Shown: in pieces, positions 1 to 6,109 of the stretch
Numbering within the stretch: the stretch's first letter is position 1
How the letters are laid out: each line of letters starts with the position of its first letter
DNA from: Actinoplanes liguriensis
GTDB lineage: Bacteria > Actinomycetota > Actinomycetes > Mycobacteriales > Micromonosporaceae
Assembly: GCA_000715855.1 (NCBI GenBank)
Contig: KL571265.1
Coordinates: 15,751-25,350, forward strand
Direction of reading: 5' to 3'
Length of the DNA stretch: 9,600 nt
Made by a program: the position numbers and the translations under genes
The notes under the pieces: generated by a model
Told to the model about the DNA's origin: nothing
The model's input: the letters and a program-made list of their open reading frames with translations, nothing else
Database searches by the model: none

Positions 1-1208
1 ATCCGCAGCGGATCGCCCGCGCCGACCTCGTCCGCCGCTCGCACCACGTGCCCGTCGCCGCGCTGCACGATCGCGTAGCCGCGCTGCAACGTCGCCAGCG
101 GCGACAGCGCCCGCAGCCGGGCCAGCGTGTGCCGCAGCTCGTCGTCGGCGCGGCGGACCCGGTGCTCCAGGCTGCGGGCGGCCCGGTCGCGCAGCGCCGT
201 CACCTCGGCGGACCGCTGCTCGACCAGCGTCTCCGGCCGGGCCAGCACCGGCCGGGACCGCCACGCCTCGATCCGCTGCCGCTCCCGGTCGATCTTCGTG
301 AGGATCGCGCGGTCCAGCCGGTTGCGTGCCTCGAAGATCCGGTCCACCTCGTCGGCCAGGTCGGGCACGATCCGCTTGGCGGCGTCGGTCGGCGTCGAGG
401 CGCGGAAGTCGGCGACATAGTCCAGCAGCGGAGTGTCCGGGTCGTGGCCGATCGCGCTGACCACGGGCGTGCGCGCGGCGAACACCGCGCGGCACAGCGC
501 CTCGTCGGAGAAGGGCAGCAGATCCTCCACGCTGCCGCCGCCCCGGGCGATCACGATCACGTCGACGCTCTCGTCGTCGTCGAGCACCTTGAGCGCGCCG
601 AGGATCTGCGACACCGCGCTCGGCCCCTGCACGGCGACGTGGGCGACCCGGAACTCGGCGCCCGGCCAGCGGCGGCGGACGTTCATCAGCACGTCCCGCT
701 CGGCGGCGGTGTTCTGCCCGGTGATCAGGCCGATCCGGTTCGGCAGGAAGGGGAGCGGACGCTTGCGGCGGCGGTCGAACAGGCCCTCGGCCTCGAGCAG
801 TTTCTTCAGCCGCTCCAGCCGGAGCAGCAGCTCACCGAGGCCGACCTGGCGGATCTCGTCGGCGCGCAGGCTGAGCGTGCCGCGCGCCGGATAGAACTCG
901 GGCTTGGCGTGCAGCGTCACCCGATCGCCCTCGGCCAGCTCCGGGGCGCCCGTCTCGAGCACGTCCTCGCTGGTGGTGACGGTGAGGCTGAGATTCGCCG
1001 CCGGGTCACGCACGGTCATGAAGACCAGCCCGCGCGAGCCGGAACGACGATTGATCTGGGCGACCTGCCCGTCCACCCAGACCCAGCCGAGCTTGGTGAT
1101 CCAGGCGCCGATCTTCTGGCTGACCACGCGCACCGGCCACGGATCGTCGGCGGTGCTCTTGGGCGGCGCTGTTCCCTGCTGGGTGGAGGCGGCCTGGGCT
1201 TCGTTCAC
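1..1208 (-). CDS. xseA: Exodeoxyribonuclease VII large subunit (3' end cut by window)
   Basis: Large, catalytic subunit of exonuclease VII, which with XseB degrades single-stranded DNA to oligonucleotides in the cytoplasm. About 402 residues are visible and only a short C-terminal tail should be missing. An OB-fold domain covers about residues 22-120 (DDPWPVRVVSQKIGAWI at 21-37, GWVWVDGQV at 41-49). The catalytic domain follows, with LITGQNTAAERD at 161-172, the ARGGGS motif at 221-226, and GHDPDT at 254-259 followed by RASTPTDAA. H255 and D258 align with the E. coli His/Asp catalytic pair; the usual GHE reads GHD. The frame ends in GDGHVVRAADEV, the typical XseA C-terminus. The GTG start is forced: an in-frame TAG, the stop of the upstream membrane gene, lies nine bases before it. 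I see no clear Shine-Dalgarno sequence, so translational coupling is likely. xseB would be expected next, outside the window. The family call is very sure; the exact start is less so. Confidence 0.96.
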   Translation of the reverse strand, partial: MNEAQAASTQQGTAPPKSTADDPWPVRVVSQKIGAWITKLGWVWVDGQVAQINRRSGSRGLVFMTVRDPAANLSLTVTTSEDVLETGAPELAEGDRVTLHAKPEFYPARGTLSLRADEIRQVGLGELLLRLERLKKLLEAEGLFDRRRKRPLPFLPNRIGLITGQNTAAERDVLMNVRRRWPGAEFRVAHVAVQGPSAVSQILGALKVLDDDESVDVIVIARGGGSVEDLLPFSDEALCRAVFAARTPVVSAIGHDPDTPLLDYVADFRASTPTDAAKRIVPDLADEVDRIFEARNRLDRAILTKIDRERQRIEAWRSRPVLARPETLVEQRSAEVTALRDRAARSLEHRVRRADDELRHTLARLRALSPLATLQRGYAIVQRGDGHVVRAADEVGAGDPLR

Positions 1209-1217
1209 CCGGCCAGA

Positions 1218-1760
1218 CTAGGTCAGCCCACCGACATTTTCGTCGGCGCGATGCTGCGCCACGTACGCGTGCGGCTCGGCGTGCCGGCCCACGTATCCGC
1301 CGAGATCCACCGGCGTACGCCGCTCGGGCATCTGTTTCTCGACAGCTCGCACGAGCACCATCGTGATCAGTCCCGCGCAGGCCCAGAACACCAGGTCAGC
1401 CCCGACATATCGCAGGTCGGCGTGTACCCCGCGGCCGAGGCCGAGACAGGGGAACGGGAAGCCGCGGCGCTGTGGATAGTCCGCAAGGCAGCACCGATCG
1501 GTGACGACCAGCAGCCCGATCCCGAGCCCGGACACCGTGACCAGGACGGCCGCGAGGTACCCGGCCCGGCTCGGCCGCACCCGGTGCAGACCGAGCAGAA
1601 CCGCTCCACCGAGGGTCACCATGACGTGGAACACCACGAAGACCACGCCGTCGCCGCCGGTGGACAGGTCGAGCAGACCGACGCCGCACAGGAACCAGCC
1701 GGTCATCACGCGCAGCACCGTCGGGATCGCGGGCCACCCGTCGTCCCGCTCGGCGTTCAT
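1218..1760 (-). CDS. Small 4-TM membrane protein with Cys-Cys signature (paralogue A)
   Basis: Unrecognised integral membrane protein of 180 residues. Four hydrophobic segments lie at about 14-31, 38-57, 67-87 and 118-138. A basic HRVRP motif (59-63) follows TM2, and the loop between TM3 and TM4 holds C90-C91 and RGFPF (99-103). TM4 contains FWACAG (125-130). Charge distribution suggests both termini are cytoplasmic and the Cys-Cys loop faces outside. The tail after TM4 (about 140-180) is hydrophilic, rich in Arg, His and Glu, and absent from the neighbouring paralogue. The same motifs in the same order occur in the gene upstream (1806-2285), 45 bp away, so these are tandem duplicates. Its stop lies 9 bp before xseA in the same frame, so co-transcription with xseA is likely. 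An ATG start is used; GATACT 8-13 bases upstream could be a weak -10, and no strong ribosome binding site is visible. It occupies the position of Rv1109c in M. tuberculosis; I do not claim homology. Function unknown. Confidence 0.85.
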   Translation of the reverse strand: MNAERDDGWPAIPTVLRVMTGWFLCGVGLLDLSTGGDGVVFVVFHVMVTLGGAVLLGLHRVRPSRAGYLAAVLVTVSGLGIGLLVVTDRCCLADYPQRRGFPFPCLGLGRGVHADLRYVGADLVFWACAGLITMVLVRAVEKQMPERRTPVDLGGYVGRHAEPHAYVAQHRADENVGGLT

Positions 1761-1805
1761 GAATCCGAGTATCCCGCCCTTACCGCCCGTACGGCGCGAA
1801 ACGGA

Positions 1806-2285
1806 TCAACGGGGCGCAGGCCGCTGACGCACGCGGTAGGCACGCCAGGCCAGGCCGATGACGACGAAGAGCAGGAATCCGGCGTACGCCCAGAACGCCA
1901 CGTCCATGACCAGGTGCACCGGATCGACCTGCCATCCGGCCGTGACCGCCAGCTCGCGCGCCGCCTCGGGGGTGTCCGCGGTGCCCCCGCGCCACAGCCA
2001 CGCGTACGGCCAGCCGCGGTCCTCGGAGAAACCGAACATGCAACAGATCTTCTCCGTACGTACCGGAAGAGTCCCGAGCGTGCCCGCCGCCGCACTGGCC
2101 ACCGCGCCCACGGCGGACCAGACGCCCGGAGGGCGCAGCCGGTGCCAGAAGATGAGCGTGACCCCGGCGGCGAGCAGCACCAGCCCGGCCGGGGTGAACA
2201 CGACGCCGATCAGCCCGAACGCGCACGTGAGAGCCCCGAGCATCACCTGGTACGGATGATCGGCGATCTTCGCGTCGGTCGTCAT
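1806..2285 (-). CDS. Small 4-TM membrane protein with Cys-Cys signature (paralogue B)
   Basis: Unrecognised integral membrane protein of 159 residues from the ATG at 2285. The frame is open to a TTG at 2312, but the ATG gives a more natural N-terminus. Hydrophobic segments lie at about 12-30, 32-48, 56-74 and 123-146. Motifs shared with the downstream paralogue, in order: HRLRP (48-52) after TM2, C81-C82 and RGWPY (90-94) in the TM3-TM4 loop, and FWAYAG (131-136) in TM4. The TM3-TM4 loop is about 20 residues longer than in the paralogue. The C-terminus is strongly basic ([12 protein letters not shown]), consistent with a cytoplasmic end and an extracytoplasmic Cys-Cys loop. It is the first gene of the probable B-A-xseA transcript and diverges from ispH across 86 bp. 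GGTAGAGA upstream is at best a weak ribosome binding site. The paired cysteines could form a disulphide or bind metal; that is conjecture. Confidence 0.85.
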   Translation of the reverse strand: MTTDAKIADHPYQVMLGALTCAFGLIGVVFTPAGLVLLAAGVTLIFWHRLRPPGVWSAVGAVASAAAGTLGTLPVRTEKICCMFGFSEDRGWPYAWLWRGGTADTPEAARELAVTAGWQVDPVHLVMDVAFWAYAGFLLFVVIGLAWRAYRVRQRPAPR

Positions 2286-2359
2286 GGAGGGATCTCTACC
2301 ACCCGAAGGCAAGCGTTGTGGCGCTGATCGCAGGAGAGCGGGCCGCGCAGCGGGGCACG

Positions 2360-2365
2360 TACCAT
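2360..2365 (+). promoter_or_regulatory. Candidate -10 box for leaderless ispH transcript
   Basis: TACCAT fits the actinobacterial TANNNT -10 pattern and ends six bases before the GTG at 2372. Transcription starting 7 bases after the box would begin at the start codon, giving a leaderless mRNA. No convincing -35 and no Shine-Dalgarno sequence are visible, which agrees with that reading. Not experimentally shown. Confidence 0.5.
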
Positions 2366-2371
2366 TGCCGG

Positions 2372-3376
2372 GTGACTGAAGCTCGTAAGCGGGTGTTGCT
2401 CGCCAAGCCGCGTGGTTACTGCGCCGGCGTCGACCGTGCGGTGCAGACCGTCGAGGAGGCGCTGAAGCTCTACGGCGCCCCGGTCTACGTGCGTAAGCAG
2501 ATCGTGCACAACAAGCACGTGGTCAGCACCCTCGAGGCCCGTGGCGCGATCTTCGTCGAGGAGAACTACGAGGTGCCCGAGGGCGCCACCGTCATCTTCT
2601 CGGCGCACGGCGTCGCGCCCGAGGTGCACGACCAGGCCCGCGAGCGCAACCTCAAGGCCATCGACGCGACCTGCCCGCTGGTCACCAAGGTCCACCACGA
2701 GGCCAGGCGGTTCGCCGCCGAGGATTACGACATCCTGCTGATCGGCCACGAGGGGCACGAGGAGGTCATCGGCACCGCCGGTGAGGCTCCCGCGCACATC
2801 CAGCTCGTCGACGGCCCCGACGACGTGGCGAACGTGGTGGTGCGCGACCCGTCCAAGGTCGTCTGGCTGTCACAGACCACGCTCTCGGTCGACGAGACCA
2901 TGGAGACCGTGGCCCGGCTGAAGACGAAGCTGCCGCTGCTGCAGTCGCCGCCCAGCGACGACATCTGCTACGCGACCTCCAACCGGCAGCACGTGATCAA
3001 GGAGATCGCGCCGGAGTGCGACGTGGTGATCGTGGTCGGGTCGACCAACTCGTCGAACTCGGTGCGCCTGGTCGAGGTCGCCCTCGGCGCCGGCGCCCGC
3101 GCCGGTCACCTGGTCGACTACGCCGCCGACATCCGGGACGAGTGGCTGGAGGGCGCGACCACGGTCGGCGTCTCCTCCGGCGCGAGCGTGCCGGACGAGC
3201 TGGTCATGGAGGTCCTCGCCTACCTGGCCGAGCGTGGCTTCGGCGAGGTCACCGAGTTCACCACGGCGGAGGAGCGGCTGACCTTCTCCCTCCCGCAGGA
3301 GCTGCGCCGGGACATGAAGGCAGCTGAGCTGGCCGGCTCCGCTTCGCTCCGCGGGCGATCGCCTGATAACCGGTGA
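2372..3376 (+). CDS. ispH: 4-hydroxy-3-methylbut-2-enyl diphosphate reductase
   Basis: IspH (LytB) is the last enzyme of the MEP isoprenoid pathway. It is a cytoplasmic [4Fe-4S] enzyme converting HMBPP to IPP and DMAPP. From the GTG at 2372 it is 334 residues. The three cluster cysteines are C17 (PRGYCAGV), C101 (DATCPLV) and C199 (CYATSNRQ). Substrate-site residues are present: H46 (IVHNKH), H79 (SAHGV), H129 and E131 (GHEGHEEV), T169/T170 (LSQTTLS), the GSTNSSNS loop and SSGASVP. The frame is open upstream to a GTG at 2318. I chose 2372 because [17 protein letters not shown] is the usual IspH N-terminus and TACCAT is placed for leaderless transcription there. About the last 13 residues ([13 protein letters not shown]) lie outside the conserved fold, are encoded in a repeat-rich element, and include the outer arm of an inverted repeat; the stop codon sits in its inner stem. 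It diverges from the membrane protein/xseA operon, an arrangement conserved in actinobacteria. Confidence 0.97.
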   Translation: MTEARKRVLLAKPRGYCAGVDRAVQTVEEALKLYGAPVYVRKQIVHNKHVVSTLEARGAIFVEENYEVPEGATVIFSAHGVAPEVHDQARERNLKAIDATCPLVTKVHHEARRFAAEDYDILLIGHEGHEEVIGTAGEAPAHIQLVDGPDDVANVVVRDPSKVVWLSQTTLSVDETMETVARLKTKLPLLQSPPSDDICYATSNRQHVIKEIAPECDVVIVVGSTNSSNSVRLVEVALGAGARAGHLVDYAADIRDEWLEGATTVGVSSGASVPDELVMEVLAYLAERGFGEVTEFTTAEERLTFSLPQELRRDMKAAELAGSASLRGRSPDNR

Positions 3377-3455
3377 GATGGCGGGCGGTTCTCCGCCACC
3401 CGCACAACCCGCGCGCGTCGAAGAACCACTCGCCATCTCACCGGCGGCGATCGCC
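3354..3455. terminator. Large inverted repeat spanning the ispH stop; likely bidirectional terminator
   Basis: Inner arms 3370-3383 and 3431-3444 are perfect 14-base inverted copies (CCGGTGAGATGGCG). Pairing continues inward to 3395/3419 with one wobble and two mismatches, leaving a loop of about 23 nt. Outer arms 3354-3363 and 3446-3455 are both the palindrome GGCGATCGCC, separated from the inner stem by TGATAA on one side and C on the other. The ispH stop codon (3374-3376) lies in the inner stem. There is no U-tract, but high-GC actinobacteria often use hairpins without one. Its place between convergent ispH and rmuC fits a terminator for both; it could also be a dispersed repeat. Confidence 0.7.
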
Positions 3456-3466
3456 GGAGTGGGCTG

Positions 3467-4600
3467 TCAGCTGAGTTCGGGGGCCTGGGGCTGGCGCGGG
3501 GCGATCTCGATCTGAGGTGGCTGCGCCAGCTCCTCGTCCGAGACCCCCATCTCGGCGAGCTTGCGGGCGCTGACCAGCACCCGCGATTCCAAAGAGCCAA
3601 CCGCTTTGTTGTACGCGCTGACCGCCCCGTTGAGCGACACCCCGAGCCGGCTCACGTGGTCGCCGAGCGTGGACAGCCGGCCGTAGAGCTCCCGGGCCAG
3701 GCCGTGCACCGCGACCGCGTTACCGGTCAGCGTCTCCTGCCGCCAGGAGAACGCGATCGTGCGCAGCATCGCGACGAGCGTCGCCGGGGTGGCGAGCACG
3801 ACGTTGCGGCGGAACGCGTATTCCATCAGCACCGGGTCGCGTTGCAGCGCCGCGTCCAGGAACGGGTCGGCCGGCACGAAGAGCACCACGAAGTCGGGCG
3901 AGGACGCGAACGCCGTCCAATACTCCTTCGCGGACAGCGAGTCCACGTGCGCCCGCAGGTGCCGGGCGTGCTGGTCCAGATAGAGATCCCGGTCACGTTC
4001 GTCGCGGGCCTCCATCGCGGACAGATAACCCTCCAGCGGCGCCTTCGCGTCGACCACCACGGTGCGCCCGCCGTGCAGCCGGACCACCAGATCGGGCCGG
4101 ACCACCTGCTGGTCGGTCTCGGCGGTGACCTGCTCGGCGAAGTCGCAGTGCTCCAGCAGCCCGGCCGCCTCCACGATCCGGCGCAACTGGTGCTCACCCC
4201 ACCGGCCCCGGACCTGCGGGGTGCGCAGCGCCGACACCAGCTGCCGGGTCTCGCCGCGCAGCTCGGTGGAGACCGCGCCCATGGCCCGGACCTGTTCCCG
4301 CAGCTCGGCGTAGGCGTCCACCCGGTCACGCTCCAGGTCGGCGACCCGCTGCTCGTAGCGCCGCAGGGTGTCCTGCAGCGGAGCGACCGCGCGGGCCACC
4401 GCCTCCTGGGACTGGGCGGTCGACTCATAGGACAGCGCCCGCATCGACTGCTCCAGCCGCTGCTCACCGTCACGGGCCGCGGCCACCGTCGCCTCCAGCC
4501 GGGCGATGTCCGCCGCGGCGCGGGCACGGGCGGCCAGCCAGCCCAGGGCGGCGCCGGCCGCCAGACAGAGCAGGATCACGCCGAGCGTCGAGTACGTCAC
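3467..4600 (-). CDS. rmuC: DNA recombination protein RmuC
   Basis: RmuC family protein, 377 residues. In E. coli RmuC limits DNA rearrangement at inverted repeats and is thought to be nuclease-related; its biochemical role is not well settled. Here an N-terminal membrane anchor (about 5-24) precedes a long coiled coil (about 28-120) rich in Glu, Arg and Gln. The conserved RmuC core follows: RGRWGE at 131-136, RPD at 168-170, VVVDAKAPLEGY at 181-192 (D184 and K186 form a PD-(D/E)xK-like pair), FVPADPFLDAAL at 241-252, and ATPATLVAMLRTIAFSWRQE at 270-289. The C-terminal tail is Pro/Gln-rich and poorly conserved. I chose the GTG at 4600 because MTYSTLGVILL starts directly before the anchor; the frame stays open upstream, but that extension is antisense to the divergent gene. 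CAATCT lies 7-12 bases upstream of the GTG and could serve as a -10 for a leaderless transcript. Convergent with ispH. Confidence 0.94.
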   Translation of the reverse strand: MTYSTLGVILLCLAAGAALGWLAARARAAADIARLEATVAAARDGEQRLEQSMRALSYESTAQSQEAVARAVAPLQDTLRRYEQRVADLERDRVDAYAELREQVRAMGAVSTELRGETRQLVSALRTPQVRGRWGEHQLRRIVEAAGLLEHCDFAEQVTAETDQQVVRPDLVVRLHGGRTVVVDAKAPLEGYLSAMEARDERDRDLYLDQHARHLRAHVDSLSAKEYWTAFASSPDFVVLFVPADPFLDAALQRDPVLMEYAFRRNVVLATPATLVAMLRTIAFSWRQETLTGNAVAVHGLARELYGRLSTLGDHVSRLGVSLNGAVSAYNKAVGSLESRVLVSARKLAEMGVSDEELAQPPQIEIAPRQPQAPELS

Positions 4601-4660
4601 CCTCGCAGATTGCCAGACCGGTACGACAAGACGTCCGAGGGTACTTTGGAAAACATGAAC
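4595..4660. promoter_or_regulatory. Divergent promoter region between rmuC and the two-TM gene
   Basis: Only 54 bp separate the two start codons, so both promoters must lie here unless they extend into the genes. On the plus strand TACTTT (4642-4647) fits TANNNT, seven bases before the ATG at 4655, with GGAAA (4648-4652) as a possible ribosome binding site. On the minus strand CAATCT (4607-4612) is correctly spaced for leaderless rmuC. No clear -35 boxes are seen. This is pattern matching only. Confidence 0.4.
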
Positions 4661-5437
4661 GGCGTGTTGCTCATCCTGGCCATCGTCGCGGTCGTCGCCC
4701 TGATCGTTGTCGGCATGCAACGTGGTGGCGGCAAAGTCAAGCAGACCCAGCTCGAGGACGCCCGTGCCGAGGCGCAGAGGTGGTATGAACGGCTCGGCGG
4801 CCAGGTGATGAACCTGCACGCCGACGAGCCGGCCGCCCGGCAGGCCCTGGCCGACGCCGGTGAGCGGTACAACGCCGCCGGCGGCCAGCTCCAGCAGGCG
4901 AACTCGGTGCGGCAGTTCGAGCTGGCCCGCGAGTCGGCCCTGGAAGGCCTGGCCTACGTGCGGGCGGCTCGCCTCGCGATGGGCCTCGACCCCGGCCCCG
5001 ACCTGCCGCCGCTCGCCGCGGCCCGGGGCAGTGGGCAGCTGACCCAGGAGCGCGAGGTCAGCGTGCAGGGCCATGCGTACAAGGCGGGCCCGCAGCCCGG
5101 CCCGGAAACCCCCTACTACTACCCCGGCGGCCGCGTGCAGGGCCGCCCGGTCCCGGCCGGGTGGTATTCGACCCCGGTCTGGAAGACCGCGCTCGGTGCG
5201 GGCGCCGGCGTGCTCGGCGGCATGCTGATCTTCGACGCGCTGTTCTCGCCGGCCTTCGGTGACGTCGGCGGCTACGCCGACGGTTACCAGGACGGCTTCG
5301 ACGCCGGCAACGACGTCGACACCAACGGTCTCGGCGACTTCGGCGGCGACGCCGGGGGCGGTGGCGGCGACTGGGGCGGCGGCGACTTCGGTGGTGGAGA
5401 CTTCGGCGGCGGCGATTTCGGCGGCGGCGACTTCTGA
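4655..5437 (+). CDS. Two-TM membrane protein with Gly/Asp/Phe repeat tail, function unknown
   Basis: Protein of 260 residues. An N-terminal TM (about 3-20) is followed by basic residues (QRGGGKVK), which suggests that the next stretch is cytoplasmic. Residues 32-110 look helical and charged (AEAQRWYERLGGQVMNL, then repeated Ala/Gln/Arg-rich helices ending in YVRAARLAMGLDPGP). A Pro/Tyr-rich stretch contains PYYYPGGR (153-160) and RPVPAGWYSTPVWK (164-177). A second TM lies at about 177-199. After GYADGYQDGFDAGNDVD the tail ends in five five-residue units, one GGGDW and four GGGDF (236-260). The ATG at 4655 is chosen because it begins the signal-anchor; the open frame reaches far upstream but only as antisense of rmuC. 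I believe similar proteins occur in Micromonosporaceae (sometimes labelled DUF1542), but I could not verify this. The tail's Gly/Phe character resembles low-complexity tails of other membrane proteins such as TPM-domain proteins. No enzymatic motif seen. Confidence 0.85.
   Translation: MNGVLLILAIVAVVALIVVGMQRGGGKVKQTQLEDARAEAQRWYERLGGQVMNLHADEPAARQALADAGERYNAAGGQLQQANSVRQFELARESALEGLAYVRAARLAMGLDPGPDLPPLAAARGSGQLTQEREVSVQGHAYKAGPQPGPETPYYYPGGRVQGRPVPAGWYSTPVWKTALGAGAGVLGGMLIFDALFSPAFGDVGGYADGYQDGFDAGNDVDTNGLGDFGGDAGGGGGDWGGGDFGGGDFGGGDFGGGDF
5360..5434 (+). repeat. Five tandem 15-bp units encoding GGGDW/GGGDF
   Basis: Five in-frame 15-base units run up to the stop codon at 5435. The first encodes GGGDW and the other four GGGDF. 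Synonymous differences (GGTGGTGGA, GAT) show that the copies are not all recent duplicates and that selection probably keeps the amino-acid pattern. Copy number may vary between strains. Confidence 0.9.
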
Positions 5438-5438
5438 T

Positions 5439-6008
5439 CTACCAGGGCTGCGGCGGGCTGTATAAGAGACAGGGGTGCAGGCGCCGCGTCAGCTCGCGGC
5501 GCAGCTCCCGCGGCCCCGGCCAGATCTGGCTCAGGTCGGCGACGAACGCCGGGCCGCGCGCCGTGACGGTCTGGGCCGGCCAGCCCGCGCCCGAGCCCTG
5601 CACCGGGTGGACCGCATCCATGTCCACCGGCGTGACCTCGAGCATCGTCCGCAGGCCGCTGCGGCGCACCGTCACGGCGGCCACGTCCTCCCAGGCCAGC
5701 AACACCGGATCGCTGCCCTGCGCGGCCAGCTCCAGGCCGCCGGCGGACACCCGCACCCACGTGGTGAGCGCGGCGCGCGCGGACAGTGAGTAGAACGCGG
5801 CGACCGCGCCGCCGACGATGACGGCCTGCAGGGTGGTCACCCACCAGGGGTCGCCGGTGTCCCGGGCCAGCCGGCCCACGATCGGCGAGACCACCAGGTA
5901 CGACAGCATCAGCACGGCGAACACCGCGACGAACGTCCGGGCCGGCGACGACCGGAACAGCGTGGTGTCCTCGGCCGGAGCCTCGACCTCCTCCGGGGCG
6001 ATCGGCAT
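5439..6008 (-). CDS. Two-TM membrane protein with PH-like domain; 3' end suspect
   Basis: Predicted 189-residue protein. Two TM helices (about 24-44 and 55-75) are followed by a soluble beta-rich domain (about 84-175). That domain holds WVRVSAGGLEL, DPVLLAWEDVAAVTVRR and LEVTPVD, a pattern like bacterial PH-domain proteins in which a strand-turn-strand precedes an aromatic 'W-x-D/E' strand. It ends in WPGPRELRRELTRRL, a likely C-terminal helix. No catalytic residues are evident. The ATG at 6008 is preceded by a good AGGAGG that is only one base away; a second in-frame ATG at 6065 is possible, so the start is uncertain. The last ten residues (CLLYSPPQPW, from 180) are encoded across or just after the Tn5 mosaic-end-like sequence at 5459-5472, include a TTA leucine codon rare in such genomes, and are probably not genuine. 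The stop is one base from the stop of the convergent gene. Divergent from the oxidoreductase gene. Role unknown. Confidence 0.8.
   Translation of the reverse strand: MPIAPEEVEAPAEDTTLFRSSPARTFVAVFAVLMLSYLVVSPIVGRLARDTGDPWWVTTLQAVIVGGAVAAFYSLSARAALTTWVRVSAGGLELAAQGSDPVLLAWEDVAAVTVRRSGLRTMLEVTPVDMDAVHPVQGSGAGWPAQTVTARGPAFVADLSQIWPGPRELRRELTRRLHPCLLYSPPQPW
5459..5472 (-). other. 14-base match to engineered Tn5 mosaic end (probable adapter remnant)
   Basis: Read on the minus strand, 5472-5459 is CTGTCTCTTATACA, identical to the first 14 bases of the 19-base mosaic end CTGTCTCTTATACACATCT. The natural IS50 outer end differs at base 4 (CTGACTCTTATACA), and the inner end differs after base 9 (CTGTCTCTTGATCA). 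Only the laboratory hybrid fits all 14. The stretch is A/T-rich in very G/C-rich DNA. No 9-bp target duplication flanks it and no transposase is nearby. Best read as an untrimmed tagmentation adapter at an assembly join; a chance match is unlikely but not excluded. Confidence 0.8.
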
Positions 6009-6109
6009 GCCTCCTATGGTGGACCGAACCAGGGGTTCCGCTCCCGGGATCGCGGCTTTTGCCATCGGGGACCGGCGCCTGCCGTTACGGGTGCGAACGG
6101 GGTGTGCAA

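Noticed and set aside
48..2327. A 759-codon open frame on the plus strand
   Set aside because: It is antisense to xseA and the two membrane protein genes, has low-complexity Arg/Gly/Pro/His composition and no recognisable domain. Long shadow frames are usual in high-GC DNA.
3446..3455. HIP1-type GCGATCGC palindrome as a genome-signature element
   Set aside because: HIP1 is a cyanobacterial feature. Here the two copies are better explained as outer arms of the inverted repeat.
3656..4654. N-terminal extension of the 4655-5437 gene back to 3656
   Set aside because: This part is antisense to rmuC, which has clear family motifs. The ATG at 4655 begins directly before a membrane anchor.
4601..5074. 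N-terminal extension of rmuC to 5074
   Set aside because: The extra residues are antisense to the divergent two-TM gene; the RmuC anchor and coiled coil begin at 4600.
5459..5472. A natural Tn5/IS50 insertion end
   Set aside because: It matches the engineered mosaic end better than either natural end, and there is no transposase, second end or 9-bp target duplication nearby.
6009..6109. Promoter with TTGCCA and TTACGG between the PH-like gene and the oxidoreductase
   Set aside because: Spacing (about 21 bp) and the -10 match are poor, so I did not list it, although a divergent promoter must exist in or near this gap.
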